DNA of 64,000 nt from Arabidopsis thaliana (taxonomy: Eukaryota > Streptophyta > Magnoliopsida > Brassicales > Brassicaceae), in contig NC_003074.8 in the NCBI RefSeq assembly GCF_000001735.4, positions 11,532,101-11,596,100 of the forward strand, in the 5' to 3' direction. The notes under the pieces are model-generated. The model was not told the DNA's origin, did no database searches, and was given only the letters and a program-made list of their open reading frames with translations. The position numbers and the translations under genes were made by a program. Below, one piece after another: positions 45,558 to 57,492 of this stretch; position 1 is the first letter of the stretch, and each line of letters starts with the position of its first letter.

Positions 45558-45660
45558 ATTGCAACTTATTGCATCTCTGTTTTGTCGAAAGTGAGGACAA
45601 TATTTTTCCAAGAATTTCATCTGTAAGACAACTTATAGCTTGTGTCAAATCTTTTGGCAT

Positions 45661-46367
45661 CCATTGCCTGAAACATGAAGTGATGGGTCCTGTGATTCAA
45701 CTACTAGATTAACCAACCGAAAGCGATTGCTCTAGAAAGTTGAATACTTCTATAAATACCCTATAGAAGAAACTCAAAACTGCTTGAATAGTAAAGAACG
45801 TGGGCAATTATAATAACTAGAGAAGGAACAAATATGAAAGTTCTATTGATATAGAGAGACTGAGAGAGAGACGAACTGTTCCTGTGGAGGACGTCGAAGA
45901 GAGAGAGAGACGGAGAGAACGATGATTACCATAATTTAGGTTTAGGGTTTCCAAAAAAAAAATTAAACACTAATTCCAAAATGACAAGAGAAAAATCGTT
46001 TAAAAGAACTTGCTAATTATCAATATCCCATATGAAAAATTAATTGAACCTAATCAAACTAAATTAACCATACCATACGAATTGAACCAAAACGGTTCGA
46101 ACATACCTGAAATAATTTTGGTTAAAGTTCAATTTACTAGAATCGTATAACTCTAAGGGCACAATTATCAGAATCCCAGTCTCTACATATTCTCTTACAA
46201 GTATCTTCATATTAGTCACCTTGACTACTCTACAGATTCGTGCATTAATGTCTCTTTCACGTTAAAAAAATCTTGGGAAAAGAAAGCAAAAGAGTAATTT
46301 TGACCGTCTAGCTCTCTAGTCTCTATATAACCCCAATCGTTAACAGAATGAAGATAAACTTAAAAAC
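45661..46367. other. Intergenic region between the F-box and BTB genes
   Basis: Divergent promoter region: the F-box gene goes left, the BTB gene right. Bases 45840-45915 are GA-rich (gagagagagacggagagaac). A TATATAA word at 46323-46329 lies 39 bp ahead of the BTB start and is a plausible TATA box region. No gene is seen. Confidence 0.5.
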
Positions 46368-48862
46368 ATGGCATCACAAACCAACAAAGAGCTTTTCGTG
46401 GGTGGACTTGCAAGGATTTTGAAAGAACAGCGACAAGTCGATGTCCGGCTGAAGGCAGGGGACAGCGATCAGAAGGGTGTATCTATATCTGCTCATAAGC
46501 TTGTTCTGGTCTCTTCCTCTTTCCTTATTATTTTTTCATCATCATATGATTCTTAAAAAAACATTTACGAAACGTTCTTTACTCGTACTGAATTTCATTG
46601 TGAATGTTATGGAATGTTTTATAGTCTGCAAGATCTGAGGTGTTTAAGATGATATTGGAAACAGAAGAGATCAAGGCTACAACTACGCTAGACACAATCA
46701 CTCTCTCAGAGCTAAAACACACAGAGTTAGTGGCTTTGGTTGAGTGATAAGTACCAAAATGGCTTATCAAGATATGTAACAGAAAGAGATGAGATAATAG
46801 AAGAAATAGGTTGAGATGCAGAAGAATTTCAGAGAAGGAGAAGGAAGATGAAGAAGATAAACATTCTTAAGATTATAATCAATAAGTGTTTTTCAATGAC
46901 TAAAGAAGAGTTTAAATAAAAGACATTACTAAAGTAAACATGCCAAACACTAAGCCTTATAAAAACCCATAAGGCCCAACTCCTGAACCTATCAATACTC
47001 CCTCCTTTGAGAGTCACCTTGTCCTCAAGGTGGAAGAAAGTGAATTCCTTGGACGAGTGTCCTAACTTCGGTTGAGCCTACAGCTGCAACCTTCTTTTTG
47101 ACACTTGATTCCCACTTATCAACCATCTCCTCAACATGCATTTGTGTAACCTCTTTACCGAATTCAATCATTAGCCTTGAAACCACAGTTTTAAAAGGAT
47201 GATACAATCCCACAACTTCAAACGGTTCTGCAGTCCTTACCTCCTTTGATATGACCGCCTCTTTAGTCTGTTATGTGTGCACCTTTAACACACACGGAGC
47301 GGGTTTGGTCTTTCTCACTCTTGGTTGACATGTTCCGCGTACTTCCAGCTACAACTTCACTGTGTTTCACCCCGGGTTGCCCAAAAAATGATTTCTCATC
47401 GTCATTCTCTTTAGTATCCTTCTAAGGTTCCAACCATGAAACTTCTTCCAAGTGTTCTGGACTTAGCTTCAACTCTTGACTTTCAACGCTCTTAACATGT
47501 CCACCTTGTATTTCCTTAGCGATTCCTCCACATGTAACCTTACTCTCTCCTTTTAAAGTTACCTTGTCCTCAAGGTAGGAAACAACAAGCATTTCCCCAT
47601 CGTTATTTCTCTGTTCTTCAATATCCTCTTGCTCATTTTCACTCTTCATCTTTACTTTTGTAGTAACTTGCTCAAGTTCTTCGTGCTCAGCACAAAGAGT
47701 GATCCATTGTTGGTTGTGGCTGAAAGAGAAATCTTGATTCTGCCAATTAACCATTGTCTCTCCCAGTTTTGAGAGCCACTCATAACCAAGAATCACATCC
47801 ACATCAGTCTTGGCCAAGTCTAGCAGAAGGAAATTCTCAGTGATTTCAACTTCTTGAACCCATAATCTAATTCCGAGACAAGTTCCTACGCTTTGTATGC
47901 ACTGCCTTTGTCCCAATAAAACTGAAGCTTGGTTTGTAATACTCGTGGGTAGTTTGAGACTGAAGGCTAACTCAACTAAGATAAAATTGTCGGTTGCTCC
48001 AGAATCTATAGCTACAACGACCTTATGATCTAATATGAAGCCATAGAATCTCATACCTTTGTTCCTGGTTAAATCTATCACTAGTTGCTCCATTCCCTGT
48101 CTCAAGGTATAACTATCCTGCTCTAATTCTTCCAGCTCATTTATAACTCCTTTTTTCTTCTTTACCACATCCAGCTTAGCTTGTACCAGGGTAAGGCTCA
48201 TCAGCTCCGCCTGTCTTGATTGGTAGCTGTTCTCAATGACGACACAATTCCAGAATTTATGAGATTATTACTTTCTTCTAACCATTGTGTTGTATCCATC
48301 ATTTGTACAATCCCATTCGGTTTCAATTCTCGAACTGCAGTTTGCAAACTAGGTTGCAACCCTTGTAAGAACATCTCCTCGAAGCCTTGTCCTGGTAAGG
48401 TAACTGAGCGAAGACAAAGAGCTTCAAACCTTTCTCTGTAATCACGCACTGATCCTTCTTGTTGTATTCCCGAATAATGAGGTTGATGATTTAACTTCAT
48501 TGTCGTCTTTGTCTCTCGGCCCATCATACACTTAAATTCCTTCCAGCTTGTAGGTGAATTCTTTTTCCAGAGATGCTTTATCCATTGCCTAGTCTCTCCT
48601 TCCAAGTTAGCATAAACAATTTGTAACCTCTCATGCTCCGAAATTTTATTCTCACCAAAATAATTCTCAAAGTTATTTAGACAGCTTCTTAGGTTTTTTC
48701 CGTGAAAAGCAACGAGGCTCTGTACTAGCTGAAAGTCCTCAGTCCACGGCTCAGTTCCAGACCAACGTCACCACGGACAGCTGCATCACACCTCAAGCTC
48801 CGTTAAAGGCAAAAGGGGATGGGATTCTACCCTTACCGCTGCTGGCAGTACCGATCCAAACA

Positions 48863-51800
48863 ATGGATCCGTCTCAGACATCATACGGGTTTAGCCAGAA
48901 CACCGGTCAGCTAGGATCTCCGGGTAACAACACTGGGTCACCTGGAAGAAGGTCAGATCTATCACAGTATGAAGGACAGAGCCCAGATGACTGGTTATTC
49001 AGAATGGAGAAGAGTTTTCTGCAGAACCAGACCTTGGAACATCAAAAGTTGGAGGTAGCTATAACGTGTTTAGTTTCGGTAACAGCTTTAAATTGGTTGA
49101 GAGGTGTGCTAATGAGAGGATTGTTCAAAGATTGTAATGATTTTAAGAAAAAAGTTCGAAAATGATTTGGACACAGTCGTTGCGGGTCTGTTGTGTGGCA
49201 GTTGTTGAACATCAGACAGAAAGGCTCAGTGGAGGAATTTAGAGAACGGTTTGAAGAATTAATAGTTGAGGTGCCACACATTACTAACGATCTTTTGGAA
49301 GGAATTTTCTTAAAGGGAATGAGGAAAAATATAAGAGACCAAGTGATGCGTACACGTCCCTCTAGCATATATGAGATTGTGGAGACAGCATGCCTCATAG
49401 AAGAGCAAGAGCAGGAGAAGACGTCTTTCCACTCAAATTACAACTCGAAATCCGTTAGTAGAACAAATTCAGCTCCGGTGCTTCATCGAAGCAACAACAA
49501 TAGCCCTATCAAGACACAGGATATCATTCAAGCTAGGAGGTCATTTGATGGGGTAAGAGATAACAGGAAACCGGATCAGAGGAACAACGCATGCTACACG
49601 TGTGGAGACCGCTATTTTCCAGGACACCGCTGTAAAAATCAGAAGCTCAAATGTTTGGAGTTGGTCGCAACAAGCGAGGCGGGACAGTTACTGGAGGAGG
49701 AAGACGAATCTGAGAGTGAAGAAGAACCGGAACCTAAGGTGGAAGGACAGACAATGATGCATCTTTCGTTGAGTTCAATGGCTGGCCTTACTAATGAAAA
49801 GTCTATGAGGATGAAAGGATGGATAGCAGGTCAGGAAGTGATCGTGTTGATTGATTCAGGAGCAACTAGTAACTTCATTTCTGAAGAAGTTGCTCAGCGG
49901 TGCTCACTAACAGTCACACCAACAAGTGATTTTGGAGTAGCAGTTGGTAATGGTCAGATTATTTCAGGACAAGGCAAAGTTAAGGATGTGCAGCTACACA
50001 TTCAAGGGGTGGATATTAAGGAGGAGTTTTTTCTGTTTGCTTTGGGAACCACAGATATAGTGCTGGGGTACTCGTGGTTAGCTACCTTGGGAGATACAAG
50101 GATCAATTGGGGGCGCCACACTCTGAAATTCAAGGTCAACGAAGAATGGGTGACACTAGTGGGAGACCCAGCCCTCTTGAGACAACAGATATCTCTTCAT
50201 GCATTGGAAAAAACAGTGAGAAAAGGTGACACATGAGGCGGAAGGAAACAACAGTTTGGGGGTTCAGAAACTTATCAAGGATTACAAGAAGGTTTTCCAG
50301 TTACCACAAAGGTTACCTCCATCAAGGAATAGAGAGCATTCCATCACCTTACAACTAGGAAGCTCACCGATCAAGGCTAGACCATATCGGTATTCATTCG
50401 CACAAAAGAATGAAATGGAGAAGTTGATCAGAGAGATGCTAGCAGCTGAGATAATCAGACCTAGTATCAGCCCATTCTCAAGTCCTGTACTATTGGTCAA
50501 GAAGAAAGACGGAGGCTGGAGATTTTGCGTGGACTACAGGGCATTGAGCAAGGCTACCGTTCCGGACTGATATCCAATCCCAGTGATCGAGGAACTGCTG
50601 GATGAGCTACACAGAGCCACGATGTTCTCCAAATTGGACCTTAAATCGGGGTACCATCAGATACGAATGAAGGCTGCAGATGTGGAGAAGACAGCTTTCT
50701 GTACTCATGAGGGTCATTACGAGTTCTTGGTCATGCCGTTTGATTTGACCAATGCACCGGCCACCTTTCAGTCAGTAATGAATGAGTTGTTTCGAACCTA
50801 CCTGCGTCAATTTGTTCTAGTGTTCTTTGACGACATTCTGGTTTATAGCTCAGACGAAGAGACCCACCTTAAACATCTAGAAGCGGTTCTCCAAATTCTA
50901 CTTCAGAATAAGTTATATGCCAATGAAAAGAAATGTCACTTTGGAAGCACCAGAATCTCTTACTTGGGTCACATGGTAACAGGGAAAGGTGTGTCTGCGG
51001 ATCCAGCTAAAATTGAAGCTATGGTGAACTGGCCTCAACCAAAGAACATAACTGAGCTGAGGGGGTTCCTGGGACACACTGACTACTACAGAAGGTTTGT
51101 AGCAGGTTATGGGAAGATAGCCAAACCCTTAACAGAATTGCTTAAAAAGGGTAAGTTTGAATGGTCTGAAGCAGCTAATAAAGCTTATGAGACACTTAAA
51201 GGAGCAGTTATCCAGTTGCCAACCTTAGCATTGCTAGACTTTGCAAAGCCTTTTGTGATTGAAACGGATGCTTCAGGGACGGGAATCGGGGTTGTGCTAT
51301 CACAAGATAAACGTCCCATAGCGTTTATTAGCCAGGGGTTCTCTAGTAAGGGCAGAATTAAGTCAGTTTACGAGAGAGAGCTGTTGGCCATTGTCTTTGT
51401 AGTGGACAAGTGGAAACACTATCTAGCAAGCAAGAAGGTGATTATAAGGACAGATCAGAGGAGTCTCAAACATCTGCTTAACCAGAAAGCTGTGTCAGCT
51501 ATACAGCAGAGATGGGCATCCAAACTTGTCAGTTTGGATTATGAAATTGAGTACAAACCAGGCGCAGAAAATCGTGTAGCAGACGCTTTGTCCCGACGTC
51601 CAGTCACAGAGCAGGTGATGAACATGTTGTTGCTGGCTCCAGCTACTCTGCACAAGATTGAATTACAAGATCAAGTACAAGGCGACCCTAGCCTCAACCT
51701 CATCAGAGAAAAGCTTTTAAGTGGACAAGAGTCTGAAAAAGGATACAGTTTGGTGGTTGGCACCTTACATAAAGATGGTAGGATAATGATTCCAACAAAT

Positions 51801-53190
51801 TCTCCTTTTATTCCAAAGTTGTTGGAAAGGTTCCACACTAGTCCCATTGGGGGTCATGAAGGGGTGCTCAAGACACTCAAGAGATTGGCGAGTGAAGTTT
51901 ATTGGAAGGGAATGAGGAGAGACGTGGTAGAGTTCCTCAGAGGCTGTCAAGTGTGTCAACAAAATAAGTACTCAACCTTGTCACCAGCGGGTCTTCTCAC
52001 ACCGCTACCCATTCCTACTAAGGTATGGTCGAACATTAGCCTTGATTTTATTGATGGGTTACCAAAGTCTGAAGGCTATGATGTGGTGTTAGTAGTGGTA
52101 GATAGGCTTAGTAATTATGATCACTTTGTACCGCTGAAGCATCCTTACACAGCCAAGTCTATAGCAGATATTTTCCTTCATGAAATAGTCAGACTTCATG
52201 GGTTTCCTGAGAGTATGGTCTCAGATAGGGATAAAATCTTTATCATCAATTTCTGGTCTTCTCTGTTCAAATCACACGGAACATCCCTGGATAAGAGTAC
52301 ATCATATCACCCTCAGACAGATGGCCATACAAAAGTTCTGAATCGTTGCTTAGAGACGTATATTCGTTGCTTTGTTAATGGGAAACCAAAGACTTGGGCT
52401 AAGTGGCTAATGTAGGCTGAATACTGGTATAACACATCGTTCCACTCTGCGATTAAGATGACTCCATTTCAGGCTCTGTATGGGAGAGAACCTCCCAAAC
52501 TCTTGCGATTCGGTGATGTACCCACTGCTAACGCCGGCGTTGAAGAGTTGCTGCAAGAAAGAGACTGACTGGTCACTATGCTGAGAGAGAATCTACAAGC
52601 AGCCCAAGCTCGAATGCAGAAGTCAGCTAACAAGCATAGAAGAGAATTGGAATTCTCAGTGGGAACTTGGGTCTATTTAAAACTCAGGCCGTATAGACAG
52701 CTTTCTGTAGCTCAACGACGTAATGAGAAGCTATCGCCAAGGTTCTTTGGTCCGTATAAGATTCTGGAACGCATAGGAGCAATGGCATATAAGCTGCAGC
52801 TACCAACTGAAAGTTCTATTCATCATGTGTTCCACATATCCCAACTGAGACAGGCGCTTCCAGGTTCAGCACAAGCTCAACCCCTTCGCGATTATGACTT
52901 CTAACTTGGAGTGGGCAACAGAACCAGAAGAGGTAATGGAGATCAGAGAGGGCAACACAACAGAAGATACTAAGCTCTTGATTAAGTGGAAGGGTATGCC
53001 AGAGTGTGAGAATACATGGGAACCAATGACGGGCATCACGCAACAATTTCCAGATTCTCACCTTGAGGACAAAGTGGCTTTGTTACGGGGGAGTATTGGT
53101 AAGGCAGCAACTCAAGCAATGGAGTCAGCAAGAGAAGTCAGAATTCCAAGGAAGAGAGTACCAAAGAAGGTTTATGATCCTAGTGGCTGA
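48863..53190 (+). mobile_element. Ty3 gag-pol fossil with chromodomain, nested in the previous element
   Basis: On the plus strand, opposite to the surrounding element, this fragment shows gag with a zinc knuckle (CYTCGDRYFPGHRC), aspartic protease (DSGATSNFI), reverse transcriptase (FFDDILVYS), RNase H, integrase with an HHCC-type zinc region, and a C-terminal chromodomain-like segment. It is thus a chromovirus-type Ty3 copy. It is broken in about half a dozen places and has no recognised 5' LTR. Confidence 0.82.
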
Positions 53191-53502
53191 AATGAAGCTA
53201 AAGGAAGTCAAGGAAATACTCTGTACCATCCAGAGGCTTTGACAATGTCTTTGACAATGTCAAAGAATAAGAATGCCTATAGTTTTCTTATTTAACTTTG
53301 TGTCATTTAAGTGTTGTTGTGAGTGAGTGGTTGTAGTTTCTGTAGGGGAACTACTACTTAAGCGGAACTCTATTTTAGGGTTATATTCATCAATGAATTA
53401 ATCAACTTTCCTTATTACTCTTCTCTCTTATCTTACTCGACTTCTATCCTATACTTCTTCTTCCTTTTCTACTTCTATTCTCTGTTTTCCTTCTTGATAA
53501 GT

Positions 53503-53740
53503 TCACGCTTATCAATTGGCTTAGTGTTTGGCCTGTTTACTTTAGTAATGTCTTTTATTTAAACTCTTCTTTAGTCATTGAAAAACACTTATCGATTAAG
53601 AACAAGAAATGTTTATCTTCTTCATCTTCTCTCTTCTTCTTCCTGCCTTTCTCTGAACTCTTCTGAATCTCATCTCTATTTCTTCTGTATCTCACCTCAT
53701 TTCTGTTACTTCACTTGATAAGCCATTTTGGTACTTGATA
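53503..53740 (+). repeat. LTR-like copy in inverted orientation
   Basis: This segment is the approximate reverse complement of the flanking LTRs (shared ggcttagtgtttggcctgtt and gccattttggtacttgata). It lies between the Ty3 gag-pol fossil and the gag leader of the outer element and marks a nested or rearranged insertion. Confidence 0.75.
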
Positions 53741-54710
53741 ATCCAGAATCGAAATTCTTCTGCTGGTGAAACACACGCCAAGTGTTCGACAAAACGCCCA
53801 GGCGAGATTTCTGCATTTTTCCTTGGTGTGGGTTCAGATTTGGTCGTGAGACCTTGAGGCAGCTCGTGATGTTCTTGTTTCCTCTTCTCAGGTGGTTCTT
53901 CAGTTGCATTCACCGGAAAAAGCGTAGCAAAAATTTCACGAATCCCTTTTCGATACTCCTCTTGTTGAGCTTCAAGCCTTTGGACGATGGAATCTAGCTT
54001 TTCCTCCACCTTTTCAACAAATCGATCGAGTGTTGCTTCTAGATCAGAGATTGTGGCGGCTTGATTGGTTTGAGCAGCTTGAGTAGTCTTGAGTTCAACT
54101 CTCAATGAAAGCACCAATTGATAAGTACCAAAATGGCTTATCAAGATATGTAACAGAAAGAGATGAGATAATAGAAGAAATAGGTTGAGATGCAGAAGAA
54201 TTTCAGAAAAGGAAAGGAAGGAGAAAGAAGATGAAGAAGATAAACATTCTTAAGATTATAATCGATAAGTGTTTTTCAATGACTAAAGAAGAGTTTAAAT
54301 AAAAGACATTACTAAAGTAAACAGGCCAAACACTAAGCCTTATAAAAACCCATATATAAGGCCCAACTTCTGAACCTATCATTGAGTTCATCTACAGTTC
54401 CGGATCTAGGCTTTCTACGAAAGGGAGGCAACACGTTAGGTCACTCTATCTTGCAGCCGATAAATATGAGATTCCGCATCTACGTGACCTATGCAGAATC
54501 CAACTTATAAAATCTCGTATTCCTTCTAATGCTCTTAACGTCCTTAAGCTTGCTCAAATCCCTTTTGACAAAGACCTCAATGATGCCACCTTGGATTATA
54601 TCAAAACCAATATAAGTACAATTTCTAGCTCTGATGAGTTCAAGGTTTTCGTTGTCAATCACTCAAATCTTACCGTGGAGATAGTGAAAGGTTCTTTGGG
54701 ACAGGGGTAG

Positions 54711-55141
54711 ATCGTGTACTATATGTGGGAACTATTGCCAGTTGTGCACTAGATCGTGTAATAATCTATTTCACATCGATGAAACTGAAAAAAAAAAAAG
54801 ATACAAATATAAACAGATTGCTTGTCATACAAATGTTGGCGAAAATAGTAGAAGAACTCGTGAAAAAGCTTTTTATAGATATTTGTAAATTTTTTATTTT
54901 GCAAGCTTAAAGGGGTGCTCATATTTACAAGTGTTACATATGTAAAGAGAAGAGGGTAACTAAAAGATGGGATTTAATTGGGACTTTAGTACGGTCTATA
55001 TTACCATTAGTGTCTCACCTTTTTCTTAAGTCTTGGAAAATGAAGTAAATCAAAAGTCATTTTGACTGCCGTCAATGGGGTTTACTTTCCTCTCTATATA
55101 TCTGACCATCGTTTTCTAAATCAAACTCAAGTTATCTTATA
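54711..55141. other. Spacer between two BTB copies
   Basis: AT-rich, no gene seen. 54960-55140 resembles a promoter of the BTB fragment that starts at 55142 (TATATATC at 55096). Confidence 0.4.
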
Positions 55142-55218
55142 ATGGCAATGGTGTTTAATGAACAATGGCAAGTCGATATACGGCTCAAGGAAGGTTGCAA
55201 CAAAAAGGGTGCGCAATG
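55142..55218 (+). pseudogene. N-terminal fragment of a second BTB gene
   Basis: MAMVFNEQWQVDIRLKEGCN aligns with the start of the upstream BTB gene (LKEQRQVDVRLKAGDSDQKG). The similarity stops at a transposable element beginning at 55222. No continuation was seen on the other side. Confidence 0.7.
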
Positions 55219-55221
55219 TTA

Positions 55222-56220
55222 AACCCTGTTCATTTCTCAATTTGACAGATCCATCCAACTGATCCATTCAACATGTCTATCTGGATGATTCATTCGACTC
55301 TTGTTCGTTTTATTTTTAGTCGGTTCATTTGACTGGACCATCCGAATGAGATGTTGTTCGTTTGCTTATCTCTATCTTCATCCAAATGATTTGTAATAAT
55401 ACAAATACCTAAAATACCCATGTTTTCATCTAATTATATTTTTATTATTACTTGTAAACATATTAATTTTATTTCTTAATCCAAAATATATTTAAAAGTA
55501 AATAAATTTCAAATAATAGTTTTTTTATATTTATAAATTTATTTTACGTTTTTGACGGGAAAACGTGATTTTACGGTTTTGACGAGACAACTCAATTTTA
55601 TGGTTTTGGCGGAAAACAAAAGTTAACGTTTTTGGCGGAAAAACGTGATTTTACGTTTTTCGCGAGAAAACATGATTTTACGGTTTTGGCGAGAAAACGT
55701 GATTTTTGCGGTTTTGGCGGGAAAACGTGATTTTGTGGTTTTGACGAAAAAACGTGATTTTGCGGTTTTGACGGAAAAACATGATTTTGCGGTTTTGGCG
55801 GAAAAACAGAATTTTACGGTTTTGGCGGGAAAACATGATTTTACGGTTTTCGAGGAAAACGGAATTTTACGTTTTAACGGAAAAATTCGACATTGCGGTT
55901 TTAGCAAAAAAAATTTTATAAAAAAATAATAATTTTAAAATAAGATTTAAGTTTATTTGTTTTTTTTTATCTAAAAATACATCTAAATAATCAATTGAAA
56001 TAATTATGGTATTTTTGTCATTTGTTGTTTTTGACTGAATCATCTCCATCCAAATGATCCAATTTAGTTCAGCCAATTGAGTTTCAAAATTAAGCCTAAA
56101 TTTTCAAACTCCTCCAAATGAATCATTTGGATGGATTATCTGAATGAACCGTTTTTGGCACCAAACGAACATCAAAACTCATACCAGATGATCCATCTGA
56201 CTGATGAAACGAACATGGCC
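55222..56220. mobile_element. Probable Tourist-like (PIF/Harbinger) non-autonomous element, 1 kb
   Basis: Flanked by TTA on both sides (55219-55221 and 56221-56223). The ends are imperfect inverted repeats: left AACCCTGTTCATTTC, right (complement) GGCCATGTTCGTTTC, then CAGATccATC against CAGATggATCA. The three-base TTA duplication and the GTTCGTTT core fit Tourist-like elements. No transposase gene is present. The centre is a minisatellite. Confidence 0.55.
55545..55905. repeat. 27-bp minisatellite, about thirteen units
   Basis: Units follow ggaaaacgtgattttacggttttggc with small changes. Because 27 is a multiple of three, both strands remain open for about 94 codons with a nine-residue period; this is a by-product of the repeat and no evidence of a gene. 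Confidence 0.85.
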
Positions 56221-56223
56221 TTA

Positions 56224-56537
56224 ATTGTTTTTGCAACCTCAACAACATAATTCGTATCATTTATAGTTTATGAAGCCTAAACTAAACCAGAATTGATCCT
56301 TCTGTTTAAACTAGTCACAATGAAAATCAAATGCATCATCTTTTTTTTAGTTAATAATCAGTAAAATATTTGCTAATATATGTCTTCTCCAAATGTTTAA
56401 AAAGTCTCTATCCAATATAAACCATAAGAAAATTTAGATGTCTAAAGTTACAATTGAAATAAATTCCATTGTTTAAAAAGTAAAAACTAACACCAACAAC
56501 CAGAATAAAGATATGAAATACAAGTTTTAATAATAAA
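56224..56537. repeat. 0.31-kb direct repeat, copy 1
   Basis: Bases 56224-56537 recur at 57181-57492 with about one substitution and a small indel. Copy 1 ends exactly where a Helitron 3' end begins. Confidence 0.93.
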
Positions 56538-57180
56538 CTAGATTTTATCCCGCGGTACACCGCGGTGACAATTTATCTTTTTAAAGTTAGTATAATTTTT
56601 CTTTTGCAAATTGTATCTATCTATAATATATTTTTATTTTATAGTTTACAATTGTTATTAAGTAACGTCCTGCCAAACCCATCCCGCCAAACCCGTCCCG
56701 TAAAAAAACTATTTATTTATATTAATGTTGATCTTATTTATGATATGTTTATAAATCATTGTCTAAATATTTTTGTCGATGCGGAACGTTGAACCCACAC
56801 ATTTTTTGCTAATAGGATAATATATGTTCATTTTTAAAATTTTGAATCATATATTATATAATGATGTTAAAAAATTGTAATATATCAAACTTTTTATAAG
56901 TTTAAATATTAATAATGTTTTATAAATTTTAAATATATAAATAATAATATTTAAAAAATTAATATTTTTGCTTATAAGGTAATGACATAATAACTCTAAA
57001 AGCAAGGATTTAGAATATTTAAATCTTTAATTAAATATTTTCATTAATAAATAATTAATGTCAGTGACATGACATTGTAAATAAGTTCAAATACAAAATT
57101 TATTTATTTAAACAAAAAACGTTTAGTAAGAATAATATTTATTTAACAAAAAACTTTGTTTTAAAATATTGTTAACAAAT
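56538..57180 (-). mobile_element. Helitron 3'-end fragment between two direct repeats
   Basis: CTAG (56538-56541) preceded by A, then the hairpin CCGCGG/CCGCGG (56550-56565), is a minus-strand Helitron 3' end. The other side, at 57180, has no Helitron 5' start (no TC on the minus strand) but runs straight into the second copy of the flanking repeat, with ATTGTT at the joint. Confidence 0.65.
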
Positions 57181-57492
57181 ATTGTTTTTGCAACCTCAAC
57201 AACATAATTCGTATCATTTATAGTTTATGAAGCCTAAACTAAACGAATTGATCCTTCTGTTTAAACTAGTCACAATGAAAATCAAATGCATCATCTTTTT
57301 TTTAGTTAATAATCAGTAAAATATTTGCTAATATATGTCTTCTCCAAATGTTTAAAAAGTCTATATCCAATATAAACCATAAGAAAATTTAGATGTCTAA
57401 AGTTACAATTGAAATAAATTCCATTGTTTAAAAAGTAAAAACTAACACCAACAACCAGAATAAAGATATGAAATACAAGTTTTAATAATAAA
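57181..57492. repeat. 0.31-kb direct repeat, copy 2
   Basis: Second copy of 56224-56537, followed by taatcaactac, the likely original flank, and lying about 180 bp past the stop codon of the HAD-like gene. Confidence 0.93.

Larger units (their letters stand above)
26645..45577 (-). mobile_element. 5'-truncated L1-type LINE (about 2 kb), in three pieces
   Basis: The pieces are 45558-45577, 37414-37491 and 26645-28601, separated by two CACTA elements. Read on the minus strand they give reverse transcriptase sequence (NQSVFIKDRLIMENLLLASE, ALKIDISKAFDSV, LCFADDSLVFSDG with the FADD catalytic motif), then a zf-RVT region (WFPKSTPKYSFIAWIAVRNR, CVLCHEDIETRDHLFFSC) and end in oligo(A). The short flanking repeat (GACAAAACA against GACAAACA) fits an L1-type target duplication with one base change. 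Several stops are present. The endonuclease half is missing because of 5' truncation at insertion. Confidence 0.85.
25270..45660 (-). pseudogene. F-box/LRR/FBD protein pseudogene split by a LINE carrying two CACTA elements
   Basis: The 5' part is 45579-45660 on the minus strand (MPKDLTQAISCLTDEILGKI, an F-box start). The 3' part is 25270-26644: it resumes with TKQAAST-like sequence and VLSKKWRYMFSLVDTL, has leucine-rich segments (SLSFDLPNLVYLNYSSFS), and ends in an FBD domain (NQVRVLHVLAYCGTAEELKH). Such proteins are substrate adaptors of SCF ubiquitin ligases. The 3' part has several in-frame stops, for example just after NSFKNFVD, so it decayed after or before the insertion. The two parts are now about 19 kb apart. 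Confidence 0.85.
46745..54381 (-). mobile_element. Ty3-type LTR retroelement fossil (composite) in the BTB gene
   Basis: The fossil has TG...CA long terminal repeats at 46745-46994 and 54119-54381, and a 5-bp target repeat TTGAG. The outer element reads on the minus strand: its gag leader region lies near 53690-54110, and gag plus an aspartic protease (DSGAT) lie at 47422-48605. An oppositely oriented Ty3 fragment and an inverted LTR-like copy sit between them. The LTRs differ by about 4-5 substitutions and two or three small gaps in about 250 bp, suggesting an age near one million years. It is broken. Confidence 0.85.
46368..54710 (+). pseudogene. BTB/POZ domain protein gene split by an LTR element
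   Basis: Exon 1 is 46368-46508 (MASQTNKELFVGGLARILKE), exon 2 starts at 46625 (SARSEVFKMILETEEIKATT) and is cut at 46744 within LVALVE. It resumes at 54387 as FIYSSGSRLSTKGRQHVRSL and runs in the same frame to a TAG at 54708-54710 through a BACK-like region (YEIPHLRDLCRIQLIKSRIP). The short BTB proteins of this type are probable CUL3 ubiquitin-ligase adaptors. Host coding on both sides of the insertion is free of stops, about 194 codons in all, so the gene seems to have been lost through the insertion rather than by earlier decay. The 5-bp flanking repeat is TTGAG. Confidence 0.88.

Noticed and set aside
55623-55929. Facing 94-codon frames in the minisatellite
   Set aside because: A 27-bp period keeps all frames open; the products are bare repeats.
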